A stretch of 64,000 nucleotides of DNA from Blastopirellula marina (lineage in GTDB: Bacteria > Planctomycetota > Planctomycetia > Pirellulales > Pirellulaceae), in assembly GCF_002967765.1 (NCBI RefSeq), contig NZ_PUHY01000012.1:1116001-1180000 (forward strand). Direction: 5' to 3'. Within the stretch, counting starts at the first letter, position 1. Each line of letters opens with the position of its first letter. A model generated the notes under the pieces. That model was not told the DNA's origin. It was given only the letters and a program-made list of their open reading frames with translations, and searched no databases. This document shows, piece after piece, positions 1 to 9,233 of the stretch. A program made the translations under genes and the position numbers.

Positions 1-522
1 GGCATCGTAACGATCGGTGAGCTGAATGATCTGAATCTTACTCACGGCCCCAGGGGACTTTTCGTTCGTTTCATTCTTCGCATCGAGTTCTGACTTAGTG
101 GCTGCCGCGTTTGCTACCGCCTCGGTGACGGTGGCTTCCGCAACTTTGATGGCGGCCTCCGATTGAGTAACCGTTTGTTGAGCCGCGCCCAGGGTGGCTT
201 CGTTTTGGCGAACGGCGATCTCGTAAAGATCCTTTTGGATCTCGAACAAGATATCTTTGCCCTTTTTAAGTGGTTTGTTCGGCTTGGCATTCAGGCTGAC
301 AATCGGCCCTTTGACTTGGGGGACGATCTGAATCGTGTAACGCGACACGACAAGTTGGCCCGATGTTGGCGCCGAGAATTGCCACAGAATGACAATCGCA
401 CTCACGGCGACAAACCCAATTACGGTTGCCACGGCCAAGTTAATCGGATTCGGCTTGACCTTGAGCTTGATATAAAAAAGCCAGATTCCGAACGTGTAGA
501 GGATGACAAACAACGCGATCAT
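1..522 (-). CDS. HlyD-family membrane fusion protein, YiaV/YibH-like (partial)
   Basis: Reading the minus strand from the ATG at 522 gives an open frame that leaves the window at base 1, so the C-terminus is missing. The N-terminus has two hydrophobic segments (about residues 2-17 and 27-45), then a biotinyl-lipoyl-like beta segment with VPQVKGPIVSL and an Ala/Glu-rich coiled coil. That order is typical of HlyD/EmrA periplasmic adaptor proteins, which span from the inner membrane into the periplasm. It starts 29 bases after the stop of the DUF3302 gene with an AAAAGG ribosome site. In E. coli the YiaW-YiaV and YibI-YibH pairs have the same order and sizes, so these two proteins probably work together; the substrate is unknown. 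Confidence 0.8.
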   Translation of the reverse strand, partial: MIALFVILYTFGIWLFYIKLKVKPNPINLAVATVIGFVAVSAIVILWQFSAPTSGQLVVSRYTIQIVPQVKGPIVSLNAKPNKPLKKGKDILFEIQKDLYEIAVRQNEATLGAAQQTVTQSEAAIKVAEATVTEAVANAAATKSELDAKNETNEKSPGAVSKIQIIQLTDRYDA

Positions 523-551
523 GGCGGCACCTTTTTGCGGAGAGCGATTCT

Positions 552-881
552 CTAGGCGGATTGGGCAAGCTGGCTTTTCAAGGCAGCAACTTCCGCCTGA
601 AGATCGGCGATCTGTTGTTGGAGCGAATCGTTCTGTTGGGAGGCGGCTTCTTGCGAATTCGTGCCGCATGGCATCAGTGCCCAGACGAAAGCCACCGCCC
701 AGCCAAGTCCGCCGAAAAGCAAGCCCAGCCAACTGGCCGCCGCGATCGCTGACGCATGTGGATGATTTCGCTTTTGGGCGATGCTGCCTGGGAGCGAGCC
801 GATCGCCACAATCGCCGAGACAATCACGGCGAATAAGACCGTTATTACAAACCAGGCGAACAGCGTAGCGAAATCAATCAT
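552..881 (-). CDS. DUF3302 inner-membrane protein, YiaW/YibI-like
   Basis: A 109-residue protein with two membrane helices (about residues 5-28 and 43-70) separated by AQKRNHPHASAI, the conserved loop of the DUF3302 family, followed by a short C-terminal coiled coil (residues 78-107). The start at 881 has a GGAAGG ribosome site 8 bases upstream. It is the first gene of an operon with the HlyD-like gene downstream. The family is known from E. coli YiaW and YibI, which also sit beside an HlyD-type gene. The biochemical role is unknown; a small partner subunit for the adaptor protein is an inference from that pairing. Confidence 0.8.
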   Translation of the reverse strand: MIDFATLFAWFVITVLFAVIVSAIVAIGSLPGSIAQKRNHPHASAIAAASWLGLLFGGLGWAVAFVWALMPCGTNSQEAASQQNDSLQQQIADLQAEVAALKSQLAQSA

Positions 882-975
882 GGGATCGGCCTTCCTATAA
901 AAACAAGCAGGACGCCAACCAAAGTTTGGGGCGACCTGCTTGATTTGAAACGAGATTGAGCGCTAGATCAACAGA

Positions 976-1010
976 GCATGTTGTCCGGCATGTTGTCACC
1001 GACAACATGC
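976..1010 (-). terminator. hairpin after the sulfatase gene, with a duplicated arm
   Basis: A perfect 10-base inverted repeat (988-997 with 1001-1010, loop of 3) lies 18 bases past the sulfatase stop. The left arm GCATGTTGTC is repeated at 976-985, so the right arm can pair with either copy. No T-run follows on the minus strand, so it may be a 3' stabiliser rather than an intrinsic terminator. Confidence 0.4.
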
Positions 1011-1027
1011 ATCTGTGATGCAATCGT

Positions 1028-2596
1028 CTATTTCCCAGAAGCAGCGTCTTCGATCTGCTTCTGAATTTTCTCGAGGTTGAATGAACCAGGCGTTTGACTT
1101 GGCGGATAGTCGGCCATCGTCTTCAGGAACTTACCAGCAACTTGTTGCATTGGCACCAAGACGTAGGCTCGTTCCAGGAACCAGTCATCGTAAGTGTTCG
1201 AGTTATGCTGGGCTTTCTCAAATGGATCGCGACGCAAGTTGAACAGCAGCGGAACACGCAGTTCGGTAAAAGGTTCACGCCAGACCCCGAAAGCCTGACC
1301 GCGGTTTTCCAGAAACACACCCTTCCATTGATCGAGTCGTAAAGCAACAACCTGCCCGTCATCATTGACGTAGAAGAATTCCTTCCGAGGAGATTTATCG
1401 GTCTTGCCCATGAAGTAATCCAGCATGTTGTAACCGTCTGGGTGATTGCGATACTTGCGGCCGTTCAGCTCCACCCCTTCCATCAATTTTTCTTTGATGT
1501 CGGGAGCGCCGGCGGCAGCGGCGAAGGTCATCATCCAGTCTTCGTGAGCCACGATGCCGTTCAGTGTTTTACCGGCAGGGAACTTGCCTGGCCAACGAAC
1601 GAAAGCAGGCACGCGGTAAGCACCTTCCCAGTTCGAGTTCTTCTCGCTGCGGAACGGCGTGGTACCAGCGTCGGGCCACGTGTTGTAGTGCGGACCGTTG
1701 TCGGTCGAGTAGAAGACAATGGTATTGTCCGAGATCTTTAACTCATCAACCAAGTCTAGCAGCTCGCCGACCATCATGTCGTGTTCGACCATGCCGTCAT
1801 GGTATTCGTCACCGGAAGGGCCTGAGATACCTTTGTGCTCTTCCTTGACGTGCGTGCGGAAGTGCATGCGTGTCGCATTCCACCAGCAGAAAAACGGCTT
1901 ATCGGCTTTCACTTGACGCTGGATGAAGTCCTTAGCTGCCGCGTTGGTTTCTTCATCGATCGTTTCCATCCGCTTCTTGGTCAGAGGCCCCGTGTTTTCG
2001 ATCGACTGCGTACCGTCGCCGTTGGCTTTGCACTTCAGCACACCGCGCGGCCCATATTGTTCCCGGAAAGTCTTGCCGCTCGGCAGGACAAGGTCGTTGG
2101 GGTAATCGCGATTCTCAGGTTCTTCTTCCGCATTTAAGTGATAGAGATTACCGAAGAACTCATCGAAGCCGTGCATGGTGGGCAAGTGTTCGTCGAGATC
2201 ACCGAAATGATTCTTGCCGAACTGACCAGTCGCGTAACCTTGGCTCTTAAGGATCGTCGCGATCGTCACGTCCGTCTTCTGCCAACCTTCTTTGGCCCCG
2301 GGTAGACCAACCTTGGTCATCCCCGTGCGTACGGGAACGGTGCCGCCCATGAATGCGGCACGACCAGCCGTGCAGCTTTGTTGACCGTAGTAGTCGGTGA
2401 AGTAAAGGCCTTCGCGAGCGATCCGATCAATATTAGGCGTTTGATAACCCATCATCCCACGGCTGACATGACTGACATTCCAAAGTCCGATGTCATCACC
2501 CCAGATAACTAGGATGTTGGGTTGTTCGGCAGCTTGGGCGAAGGTCGTAGTGACCAACGCGCATAGCACTGCGAAAAAGGTCCGTGGCAAATTCAT
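1028..2596 (-). CDS. secreted arylsulfatase (formylglycine-dependent)
   Basis: A 522-residue sulfatase with a signal peptide (about residues 1-22, ending AQA). The start of the domain, NILVIWGDDIG, supplies the paired Asp ligands for the metal. The formylglycine site is C75 in CTAGR, the C-x-A-x-R form of the FGE recognition motif rather than C-x-P-x-R. Later TDNGPH and EKNSNWEGAYRVP are typical sulfatase active-site stretches. Length is normal for type I sulfatases. Members of the family cleave sulfate esters in the periplasm or outside the cell; Pirellulaceae carry many, thought to serve breakdown of algal sulfated polysaccharides. The actual substrate cannot be read from sequence. It stands alone, with the YiaW-like gene next in the same direction after a hairpin. 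Confidence 0.93.
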   Translation of the reverse strand: MNLPRTFFAVLCALVTTTFAQAAEQPNILVIWGDDIGLWNVSHVSRGMMGYQTPNIDRIAREGLYFTDYYGQQSCTAGRAAFMGGTVPVRTGMTKVGLPGAKEGWQKTDVTIATILKSQGYATGQFGKNHFGDLDEHLPTMHGFDEFFGNLYHLNAEEEPENRDYPNDLVLPSGKTFREQYGPRGVLKCKANGDGTQSIENTGPLTKKRMETIDEETNAAAKDFIQRQVKADKPFFCWWNATRMHFRTHVKEEHKGISGPSGDEYHDGMVEHDMMVGELLDLVDELKISDNTIVFYSTDNGPHYNTWPDAGTTPFRSEKNSNWEGAYRVPAFVRWPGKFPAGKTLNGIVAHEDWMMTFAAAAGAPDIKEKLMEGVELNGRKYRNHPDGYNMLDYFMGKTDKSPRKEFFYVNDDGQVVALRLDQWKGVFLENRGQAFGVWREPFTELRVPLLFNLRRDPFEKAQHNSNTYDDWFLERAYVLVPMQQVAGKFLKTMADYPPSQTPGSFNLEKIQKQIEDAASGK

Positions 2597-3006
2597 TGCG
2601 AGCCTCTCAATGGTGGTTTAAGCGAGCGATGGGTTGAGACAATTTCAATTGCGATAATTCGATTGGGAGTTGCGCTACGATAAGTAAAGAAAGAAGAGTA
2701 AGGTCAATCATGACCGCTTCGCCAGGGCATTCCTTGAACTGGAGTCGCCGCGCAGTCCTGCGCGAAGCATAACGTAAATATCGTGAATCGAAGGACCAAC
2801 TGCAATGAACTTCTCAAGAAATACACAAATGAGGAAAAATGTATTTCATTGATGCGGATTGCAATCTACGCATCACTTCGGTTCTAAGGCGAAGAAGTGC
2901 AAGTAGTTCATTGAAAGAGGGGCGTATCAAGAGGTTTTTATGAGATTGTAATGTTTTTGCTCTATACGTGGACTGTGAACGAGAATTGCTTGCCGTGAAG
3001 CTTTGA
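2597..3006. other. intergenic region, no convincing gene
   Basis: About 410 bases between two minus-strand genes. It contains two short hairpins (2702-2715, GGTCA/TGACC; 2749-2764, CGCGCA/TGCGCG) and an AT-rich stretch at 2770-2980. An open frame at 2814-3035 minus has basic, low-complexity composition and overlaps the next gene's end, so it is not called. The sulfatase promoter is presumably here but no clear -35/-10 pair was found. Confidence 0.5.
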
Positions 3007-3357
3007 CTAAGAATTCTCTTCCTCATGGCGAGCAACGATCACGCGTCCTTGATAGGTCACTTCGAACCCCCGCGCGAAGGCCATCTCGGGCAGCGCCAGG
3101 ATTCGTTCCATCAGCAAATGGACGCGTTCGTCTGAGAAGTCGTTGTGATGACGGAACTCGATATGCCCGGGCTTCACGATTCCAGCAATCGCATTCCCCT
3201 TGGAATCTGGCACGTAGTGAATGTCCTCCTCGCTGATCTCTTCGTGTTCCGTTTCACGAGGGAAGAGGATTAATCCATGGTCGTTCACGGTGATTTTGAA
3301 GAGATAACTCTTTTCGTGAAGTAAGGGCTTGATGGACTCGCGGCCGAAAACGTGCAT
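3007..3357 (-). CDS. conserved hypothetical protein (116 aa)
   Basis: A soluble 116-residue protein with no signal peptide or membrane segment. It starts at an ATG with AGAGGAAAC about 6 bases upstream. The sequence is mixed alpha/beta, rich in His and Glu, with a basic-then-acidic C-terminus (ARHEEENS). I do not recognise the family. Codon use looks like a real gene: regular third positions and no low-complexity tracts. Neighbours give no functional hint. Confidence 0.6.
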   Translation of the reverse strand: MHVFGRESIKPLLHEKSYLFKITVNDHGLILFPRETEHEEISEEDIHYVPDSKGNAIAGIVKPGHIEFRHHNDFSDERVHLLMERILALPEMAFARGFEVTYQGRVIVARHEEENS

Positions 3358-3480
3358 GGTGTTTCCTCTGAGTGTGGCAGTGGTTGCTTCAAATCGATGA
3401 TATGCGGAAATTAAGACGCGAATCTAGTCGATTGCTACACTGAAAACAGGTTCAGGTGACTTGTCGAAAGGGTACCATCC

Positions 3481-3747
3481 ATGGCCGATCTGAAATCTCC
3501 CACGTTGATTTACCTGAAGGGAGTTCTTTTCCTTGTCTTGGGACTGATCGCGGCAGGCATGCTGTTAGCAATGGTCGGTAACTTGCAGATTGCCTTGTTA
3601 CTGGGAATCGCCATTTGGGCATTCTGCCGAGCGTACTACTTTGCCTTCTATGTCATTCAGCACTACGTCGACCCACGATACAAATTCGCAGGCCTCGGCG
3701 CCTTCTTGGTTTATCTGTGGACCAAGCGTCTTCCTCGCTCTGACTAG
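3481..3747 (+). CDS. small two-helix membrane protein (88 aa)
   Basis: The start at 3481 follows an AAAGG site nine bases upstream. Two membrane segments are visible (about residues 9-31 and 34-58), then a short positively charged tail (TKRLPRSD), which suggests the C-terminus is cytoplasmic. No family recognised. It is divergent from the gene at 3007-3357, with about 120 bases between them that must hold both promoters. Confidence 0.6.
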   Translation: MADLKSPTLIYLKGVLFLVLGLIAAGMLLAMVGNLQIALLLGIAIWAFCRAYYFAFYVIQHYVDPRYKFAGLGAFLVYLWTKRLPRSD

Positions 3748-3814
3748 ACTCTTGTCTCATTTGTCGGAGTGGCTAAGGAGACCAGGTAACAATTGCGTTC
3801 GCTGCTCGATTATT

Positions 3815-4115
3815 CTAAACGTACTGCTGCGGGCCTATCTCTAGCAAGCGATCCATGACGTCCTTCTTGGACAAATCGTGGCTGCCGAGTGCTCCGATTA
3901 CCTTTGCTACTTCCCACCGTCTAACCGGCTTAGGAAGCCGTTCGGCGAATGCGATGTACCAATAATTGTGAATAGATCGGCCTCGGGATGTACAATACTC
4001 CGATGCGGCCTTCGACGATCTTTAATCGCCAGTAGATACCTGGGGCGTGTACGAAGTCGCTTTTCCGCAGTCAGGCGAAGTGCAGTCGTCCTAATTCCAG
4101 AATGAATTCGTTGCG
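3815..4115 (-). pseudogene. probable decayed gene fragment
   Basis: No intact gene lies between 3748 and 4264, but the minus strand reads as protein-like sequence in two overlapping frames. One frame (4115 to 3933) gives EFILELGRLHFA, then a TGA at 4071-4073, then a stretch containing SDFVHAPGIYWRLKIVEGR. The other frame (4021 to 3815) continues with YWYIAFAERLPKPVRRWEV and SHDLSKKDVMDRLLEIG to a TAG stop. An in-frame stop plus a frame change is what a decaying gene looks like. No family is recognised and there is no clear start, so this could also be chance. Confidence 0.35.
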
Positions 4116-4264
4116 CTAATTTCTAGCGCGATCGATCCATAATTCGTGCAACCGAGTTCGATTTCCCTCGATGACCTAAATGTGGAGAGGAAGTAGAAGT
4201 CACGGCAAGGATGTCCGGAACAGGGATAGGCCCATCAGGGGTGTAAGCGTAAAGGTCCGGTACG

Positions 4265-4495
4265 ATGGATACGATCAGATTTGGTGATTGGGAGGAAACG
4301 GTACGAACCTCGTTGGGGCGAGGTGGTCAACTTTTGGCCATGGTCGTCGCCATCTTTCTGGTAGCCGTTTATATGTGTGGTGGTCAATTATTGGAGAATC
4401 CCGCCAAGCTGGTGATCGGCGGTTTCTTCATCGGAGCGATGCTCGATTTCACTGTTAGCACAACCTGGCGTCATTGGCTCGCTGTCAAATTCTAG
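4265..4495 (+). CDS. small membrane protein (76 aa)
   Basis: A 76-residue protein with two hydrophobic segments (about residues 22-40 and 47-65) and a charged N-terminus. The ribosome site AAAGG lies about 10 bases before the ATG. No family recognised. It sits upstream of the glycosidase-like gene in the same direction, about 180 bases before that gene's preferred start. Confidence 0.5.
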   Translation: MDTIRFGDWEETVRTSLGRGGQLLAMVVAIFLVAVYMCGGQLLENPAKLVIGGFFIGAMLDFTVSTTWRHWLAVKF

Positions 4496-4674
4496 ACGAA
4501 CTCTTCTCTTCTTTTGGTGCTGCACGCATACGTTCTTTTTCTGAAAAACGTGTGATTTGTCTCTTCTCGCGGCAGCCAGATTCCTCGACGCGAAACCAGT
4601 TCTCGTTCGGTCGACGATTGATTACGATAGGACATTCTCCCGCCTATCTCCCCCGCCAAGCTAGAAAGCCGTTC

Positions 4675-6810
4675 ATGTTAACGCGTCTCTCTCTCGCCCT
4701 GATTGCGAGCTTGCTGAGTTGCTGCTCGGTCGTTGCTCAAGAGCGATTGCCAGAATTCAATGTCCCAGGCCAGGAGTCGATTACCAAACCGCTCGAAGCG
4801 ATGTTTCAACGCCACCATAGTGCGCGAACGAATTGTTCGTTGTGGGATTCTTGGCTACCGATGTCGACCATGTGGCCATCAATCGGCGACGATCCTTCCG
4901 CTCGCGACTGCCGCGAATTCTATCGGCGGGTTTATCTGGGACGCGAGATCGATTCCAGTGGATACGTCACGATGAACCAGCATCGTGGCCACGCACATCC
5001 AGGAGGTTGGCCATTTCCGTTGTGGGAGCAAGCTGGCGGGGCCGGTTGGCATTTCACCGTACAGCATGATCCGTATCGTGAAATGATGCAGATGCAAACG
5101 ATGGATGCTAAGGCAGTCGAATTCGTCGGAGCAGATGCCATCGAGCAAAGCGATCGCCATGGACTTCAGCTGACGACGCGTGGAGAGACGACGTCGCTGA
5201 CACTACCTGTCCGGCCATTTGATAGTATTGTGGCACCATTTGTCGTGATTGAATGGTCGAGTGACAAGCTGGCGAATGATGCTGCCGTGCAGCTTCAATG
5301 GCGTCATCCCGACGATAGCCAGTTCAATGCAGCACAATCGATCGACGTGGTGAGAAACAGCGGTCTAGGCGGTCAATACGGCGCTGGACTCAAGTTGAGT
5401 GTTGTGCCCGTTTACACGCACGAGCGATGGAATGGTCGGATCGAGCAGTTGCGTTTCACTTGGACAAACCAAGAGCCACAAAGAATCACGATTCGCAACA
5501 TTCATACCGCGACCGACTCCCGGCATCCGATCACAAATGCTCTCTATGTTCGCGGTTGCTGCGAGTATTTCGGCTGGACGCAGGACATCGATTTTCTACA
5601 GCAGAACATTCAGCGAATGCGTAAGGCGATTCAGTACAGCCTAGATGAATTTCACGTTCGGGAAGAAGGAGCCATGCTCGTAACTTGGCCGGGGCACGAT
5701 GGGCGTGCTGGCTTTACACGCGATGCCGTGGGACACAAGCTGATGCATCATGGGCATGGCGTGGGAAATAACTACTGGGACTTGTTGCCGTTTGGCCACT
5801 ACGATTGTTACGCCTCGATAGTCGAATTCGACGCGCTTCAGGCGATGGCAAAACTGGAAAAGGCAGTCGCGATGCATCCCGAATGGGAATTGCCCACGCC
5901 ATCGATATCGAGTGAGCAGCTACGCGATATTGCCGACAATTTGAAGCAAAGAGCAGGGGAGCGTTTTTGGGACAAGGACAAAGGTCGCTTCGTTGCGTGC
6001 ATTGATGCCGATGGCATCGCACATGATTATGGATTCACGTTTCTAAACTTGGAGGCGATTTACTACAACTTCGCTACGCCGCAACAAGCGAAGCAGATTC
6101 TCCGTTGGATCGATGGCGAGCGGATTGTTTCGGGAGATACTTCGACCGGCGACGATATTTACCACTGGCGTTTCGCACCCCGAGCAACCACCAAGCGGAA
6201 TACCGATTGGTATTGCTGGGTATGGAACAATCCGGAATCGATCGCTTGGGGAGACCAAGTTCAAGATGGCGGAGCAGTGCTTGGGTTTTCCTATCACGAC
6301 CTGATGGCGCGACTGAAGATGTTAGGTCCAGACAATGCTGCTGGCCGGTTAAGTGAGATTGCAAAGTGGTACGCTGAAATTGAAGCGGAAGGTGGCTACC
6401 GTGCATATTACGCGAAACCAGGAAGAGGCTCGCTGCAGGGAGGCGGAACGCCGGGTGGCTTAGGGGTGGATCACGAATTCTTCGAATCGATTCTGGTGCC
6501 ACAGGTCATGTTATATGGCTTCCTCGGATTTCAGCCGACCATGGACGGCTTCGCAATCGATCCACAGTTGCCCTCTAGCTGGCCCAGTTTAGAGGTGACT
6601 CGCATCGCTGCGGTAGACCACGTTATCGACGTCAAGGCAGCACGTGATTCTGTCGAGGTTTGTTTTCGGAAGGTAGGCGAACAGCCTTTGAGAATCCAAC
6701 TCCCGAGCGGTTCATGGGTTGCGATCGAAGGCAAAGCAAGTATCGATGGAGACGTGATGTTGATCAATCCAGCCGACGCACCCAAGTTGATACGGATCGA
6801 GAAACAGTAG
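4675..6810 (+). CDS. secreted six-hairpin glycosidase-like protein
   Basis: The frame is open from 4474, but the ATG at 4675 gives a proper signal peptide (hydrophobic core LALIASLL, cleavage near VVAQ), so the protein is about 711 residues and exported. After an N-terminal region (residues 20-110) and a beta-rich domain, the C-terminal half has the repeated helical pattern of an (alpha/alpha)6 barrel: NNYWDLLPFGHYDCYAS, GERFWDKDKGRFV, YGFTFLNLEAIYY and WGDQVQDGGAVLGFS. A small beta-sandwich closes it, as in GH63/GH65/GH78-type hydrolases. The Trp, Asp and Glu-rich clefts fit sugar binding. Which glycoside family and which substrate cannot be decided from sequence alone. It stands alone and converges with the lipoprotein gene. 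Confidence 0.7.
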   Translation: MLTRLSLALIASLLSCCSVVAQERLPEFNVPGQESITKPLEAMFQRHHSARTNCSLWDSWLPMSTMWPSIGDDPSARDCREFYRRVYLGREIDSSGYVTMNQHRGHAHPGGWPFPLWEQAGGAGWHFTVQHDPYREMMQMQTMDAKAVEFVGADAIEQSDRHGLQLTTRGETTSLTLPVRPFDSIVAPFVVIEWSSDKLANDAAVQLQWRHPDDSQFNAAQSIDVVRNSGLGGQYGAGLKLSVVPVYTHERWNGRIEQLRFTWTNQEPQRITIRNIHTATDSRHPITNALYVRGCCEYFGWTQDIDFLQQNIQRMRKAIQYSLDEFHVREEGAMLVTWPGHDGRAGFTRDAVGHKLMHHGHGVGNNYWDLLPFGHYDCYASIVEFDALQAMAKLEKAVAMHPEWELPTPSISSEQLRDIADNLKQRAGERFWDKDKGRFVACIDADGIAHDYGFTFLNLEAIYYNFATPQQAKQILRWIDGERIVSGDTSTGDDIYHWRFAPRATTKRNTDWYCWVWNNPESIAWGDQVQDGGAVLGFSYHDLMARLKMLGPDNAAGRLSEIAKWYAEIEAEGGYRAYYAKPGRGSLQGGGTPGGLGVDHEFFESILVPQVMLYGFLGFQPTMDGFAIDPQLPSSWPSLEVTRIAAVDHVIDVKAARDSVEVCFRKVGEQPLRIQLPSGSWVAIEGKASIDGDVMLINPADAPKLIRIEKQ

Positions 6811-6857
6811 TGCGGACTGACGGATGGAGATCTGTTTGATGTGATCGCTCCGCGCAT

Positions 6858-6894
6858 AAAAACGGGTGGCCAACCCTGCCAAGTCAGCCACCCG
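6858..6894 (-). terminator. intrinsic terminator of the DUF1559-lipoprotein operon
   Basis: Perfect 8-base stem (6863-6870 with 6887-6894) with a 16-base loop. On the minus strand it is followed directly by TTTTT (6858-6862). It lies 23 bases after the lipoprotein stop, and the same hairpin may also stop transcription from the plus-strand glycosidase-like gene. Confidence 0.75.
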
Positions 6895-6916
6895 ATCCGT
6901 GCGAATGTTGGTCGGA

Positions 6917-7372
6917 CTAGTTGCCGGCCGACATCCCCTCTGGAACTTTTCCGTCCTTCGTCAATGCGAAGTCGAAGGTCGTATTCTCTGGACTAATTTT
7001 GATCCGCAGCTTGGAAGCACTGTTGTAAGCTGGCGGAACAATTTCGTGGCGTTCGGTATCGAGGCCACGCTCGACTTGCTCCTTCGTAGGATTCGGAAGC
7101 TTCACGATTTCGTGACCACGAATTTGAACGGCCATCTCTCCCGCGGCAGCCCGGGTCGAGAAGGTCCCATCTTCAAAGGTGCCGCCACCAACTTTGCTGC
7201 TCCCGTCGACCGGCGTTAGAGTGATTGATCCTGATTGAACGGGCTCGCCATCCATCGTGACGGTGCCATTGATATCCATCATGCCGTCGCTCGGGCCGCA
7301 TCCGACCAAACCGACCACAATGCCCAGGATCGCGATGACCTGGAATGCTTTCACAATTTGCTTAGTAACCAT
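6917..7372 (-). CDS. small lipoprotein, carboxypeptidase-regulatory-like fold
   Basis: A 151-residue protein with a lipoprotein signal (LGIVVGLVGC, lipid-anchored Cys about residue 25). The mature part reads as a single beta-sandwich: INGTVTMDGEPVQSGSITL is the opening of the Ig-like/carboxypeptidase regulatory domain found in many planctomycete lipoproteins. It follows the DUF1559 gene by 60 bases in the same direction, an arrangement common in Planctomycetes, so the two are probably one operon and may share a surface or envelope role. The function of the pair is unknown. Confidence 0.75.
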   Translation of the reverse strand: MVTKQIVKAFQVIAILGIVVGLVGCGPSDGMMDINGTVTMDGEPVQSGSITLTPVDGSSKVGGGTFEDGTFSTRAAAGEMAVQIRGHEIVKLPNPTKEQVERGLDTERHEIVPPAYNSASKLRIKISPENTTFDFALTKDGKVPEGMSAGN

Positions 7373-7432
7373 AGTTACGATAACTCCGCTTCTTCTTTTG
7401 ATCTTCGGTACTGTTCCGAAGCCAATCTGGCC

Positions 7433-8404
7433 TTAGTTGTTGTTGACGACTTCACCACCGTGAGGGGAAGTACGAGCACGCCAAGTCCAGATATCAATCG
7501 TTTCTGGAACGAAGCTAACCGAGGCATCGAAGTTAGCGGCATTCACGCCACCTGGATGCATGCTGAAAGCAGCGAACGTGGCGGTGCGCCAGTTATCGCC
7601 GGCAGCTTGGTGGCAAGGAATCTTCTGGATGTAATCGTTTGAATTCCAGCAACGCCGTCCACCGTCGACCGAAGCACGGGTGTTCGGGCCGAGGTAGCCA
7701 GTGAAGCCAGCTCCCGAAGCATAGATACCGGCAGCGTACATGCCTTGCCAGCCCTGGTTATTGGTGTTCATCGGCAATTCAGAAGCCATGACGGTGTTGC
7801 TGGTACCATCGGTGACGATGTTCAAACCGAAATTCTTGTAGCCCATCTTGAAGGCCGTTCCGCCGTTCTGATATGTCCAGAGACCATCCCAGTTGTTGGC
7901 ATTGTCTTGGTTGTAGTTGGTGTTGCCAACGCAGACACCGTAGCTGTAACGCTGGTGCGACCATTGGTTGTTCGCGCTGTTGGATTCACCCAAGGTGACC
8001 TGCTCGGAGGGGCAAGAGTAGACGTCCAGTGGCGTGGTGCGGTACAGCGTGTTATTGCCGTTGTTGGCTTGCTTGTTGTTAAAGTTGATCGTTTCGTACA
8101 GGGCGGTCTGTTCGATGAACGGCAAGATGCGTCCGAAAACGGAAACCGTGTCACCGTTGTAATCGTCGAACCCGAGGAATGGCAGCTTCTTGTAAGTATC
8201 GTGATAGTTGTGCAAGGCTAACCCGATGTTCTTCAGGTTATTGGTGCACTGCATACGTCGAGCAGCTTCGCGAGCCTGCTGGACGGCTGGTAGTAGCAAT
8301 GCGATCAAAACACCGATGATGGCGATGACCACAAGGAGTTCGACGAGGGTGAAACCGCGACGAGCGGATCGACCGGAGACAAATTGGGACGGACACATAT
8401 TCAT
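7433..8404 (-). CDS. DUF1559 prepilin-like protein
   Basis: An upstream start is possible, but the ATG at 8404 has AAAGG seven bases upstream and places the type IV prepilin signal correctly: [19 protein letters not shown], with Gly before Phe at the cleavage site and Glu at +5. It is followed by [17 protein letters not shown] and the DUF1559 body with [19 protein letters not shown] and a C-terminal HPGGVNAA segment. Length is 323 residues, normal for the family. DUF1559 proteins are hugely expanded in Planctomycetes. They are exported by the pseudopilin route and predicted to be surface proteins; no activity is established. Confidence 0.93.
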   Translation of the reverse strand: MNMCPSQFVSGRSARRGFTLVELLVVIAIIGVLIALLLPAVQQAREAARRMQCTNNLKNIGLALHNYHDTYKKLPFLGFDDYNGDTVSVFGRILPFIEQTALYETINFNNKQANNGNNTLYRTTPLDVYSCPSEQVTLGESNSANNQWSHQRYSYGVCVGNTNYNQDNANNWDGLWTYQNGGTAFKMGYKNFGLNIVTDGTSNTVMASELPMNTNNQGWQGMYAAGIYASGAGFTGYLGPNTRASVDGGRRCWNSNDYIQKIPCHQAAGDNWRTATFAAFSMHPGGVNAANFDASVSFVPETIDIWTWRARTSPHGGEVVNNN

Positions 8405-9233
8405 AGGGTGCCTTTCACCGCCACGCGGTACACAACGGGGGTCGTAGATAAGTGAGGGGGTAAAATGGATGAGCAGAGAATAATTTGCGTAATAGCAAAA
8501 ACCTATTTTCCGCACTTTTTTCGGCTAAGTGAATGAGAGACTGCGTTTACTTTTTGAGAACTGTTTCGCTATCTCAAATCGGCCTACTGAAGCATAGCGT
8601 GAAATTATCCTAGTTAAAGTCGCGGGTTGACGAGACTTCGTTCGCCTTACCGCAGAATCACCAGTTTCTGGTGGAAACTTCGGGTTTGTTGTGGGTATCG
8701 GTCTGGCTGCAAAAATAGGGGTTTGTCTAGGTCTAGTATGGCTATTAAGCGGCCTTTTGCCGCTCGTTCTGGTGGTCCACGGCCGTAGTTCTAGAAACGC
8801 TGGTGGTTAAATTGAGACACGTTGCTTGCCACTTTGAGCGCTAAGCGATCACCCGAATAAAGACAAAAATTCAGACTTAGTTTGAAATTTCCTGGCTGCT
8901 GAGTTTGAATTCTCGAAGCGTTCTGCTGCTTCGACGAGGACACTTAATCGGTACTTCCAGCAATGCTGATAAATCAGGATTATGTGGATCATGACGTATG
9001 TGTTGATGTAATTAAGTCCTTTGATGGATGCGGGTTATCGCTAGTGGTGAACCTGCCGTATCGAGAAAGCAACGGTTATCGGACCCCTTCTTTTCGGGAA
9101 GATGGTTTGACAATGGATGGGTGAAACGTAAATAGCTGCAAGACTTCGCTGAACCACTCTGTTTCGTTGAAAGTGATTTGTCGGCAAGTCGACTCATTCA
9201 GTCATTGCCATCCTGTGGCCCGGAGACATACCC
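8405..9233. other. long intergenic region between divergent genes
   Basis: About 830 bases separate the DUF1559 gene (minus) from the chemoreceptor gene (plus). The stretch next to the DUF1559 start (8450-8560) is AT-rich and probably carries that promoter. One short perfect hairpin is visible (8659-8673, CACCAG/CTGGTG). The stretch near the chemoreceptor holds a GGAG ribosome site just before 9234. I found no convincing gene or RNA in it. Confidence 0.5.

Noticed and set aside
163-868. Two plus-strand open frames opposite the HlyD-like and DUF3302 genes
   Set aside because: They are antisense to well-supported genes with ribosome sites and family motifs; their products are Arg/Pro-rich with no recognisable domain.
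2814-3035. 73-residue minus-strand open frame
   Set aside because: Overlaps the 3' end of the gene at 3007 and has a basic, low-information product.
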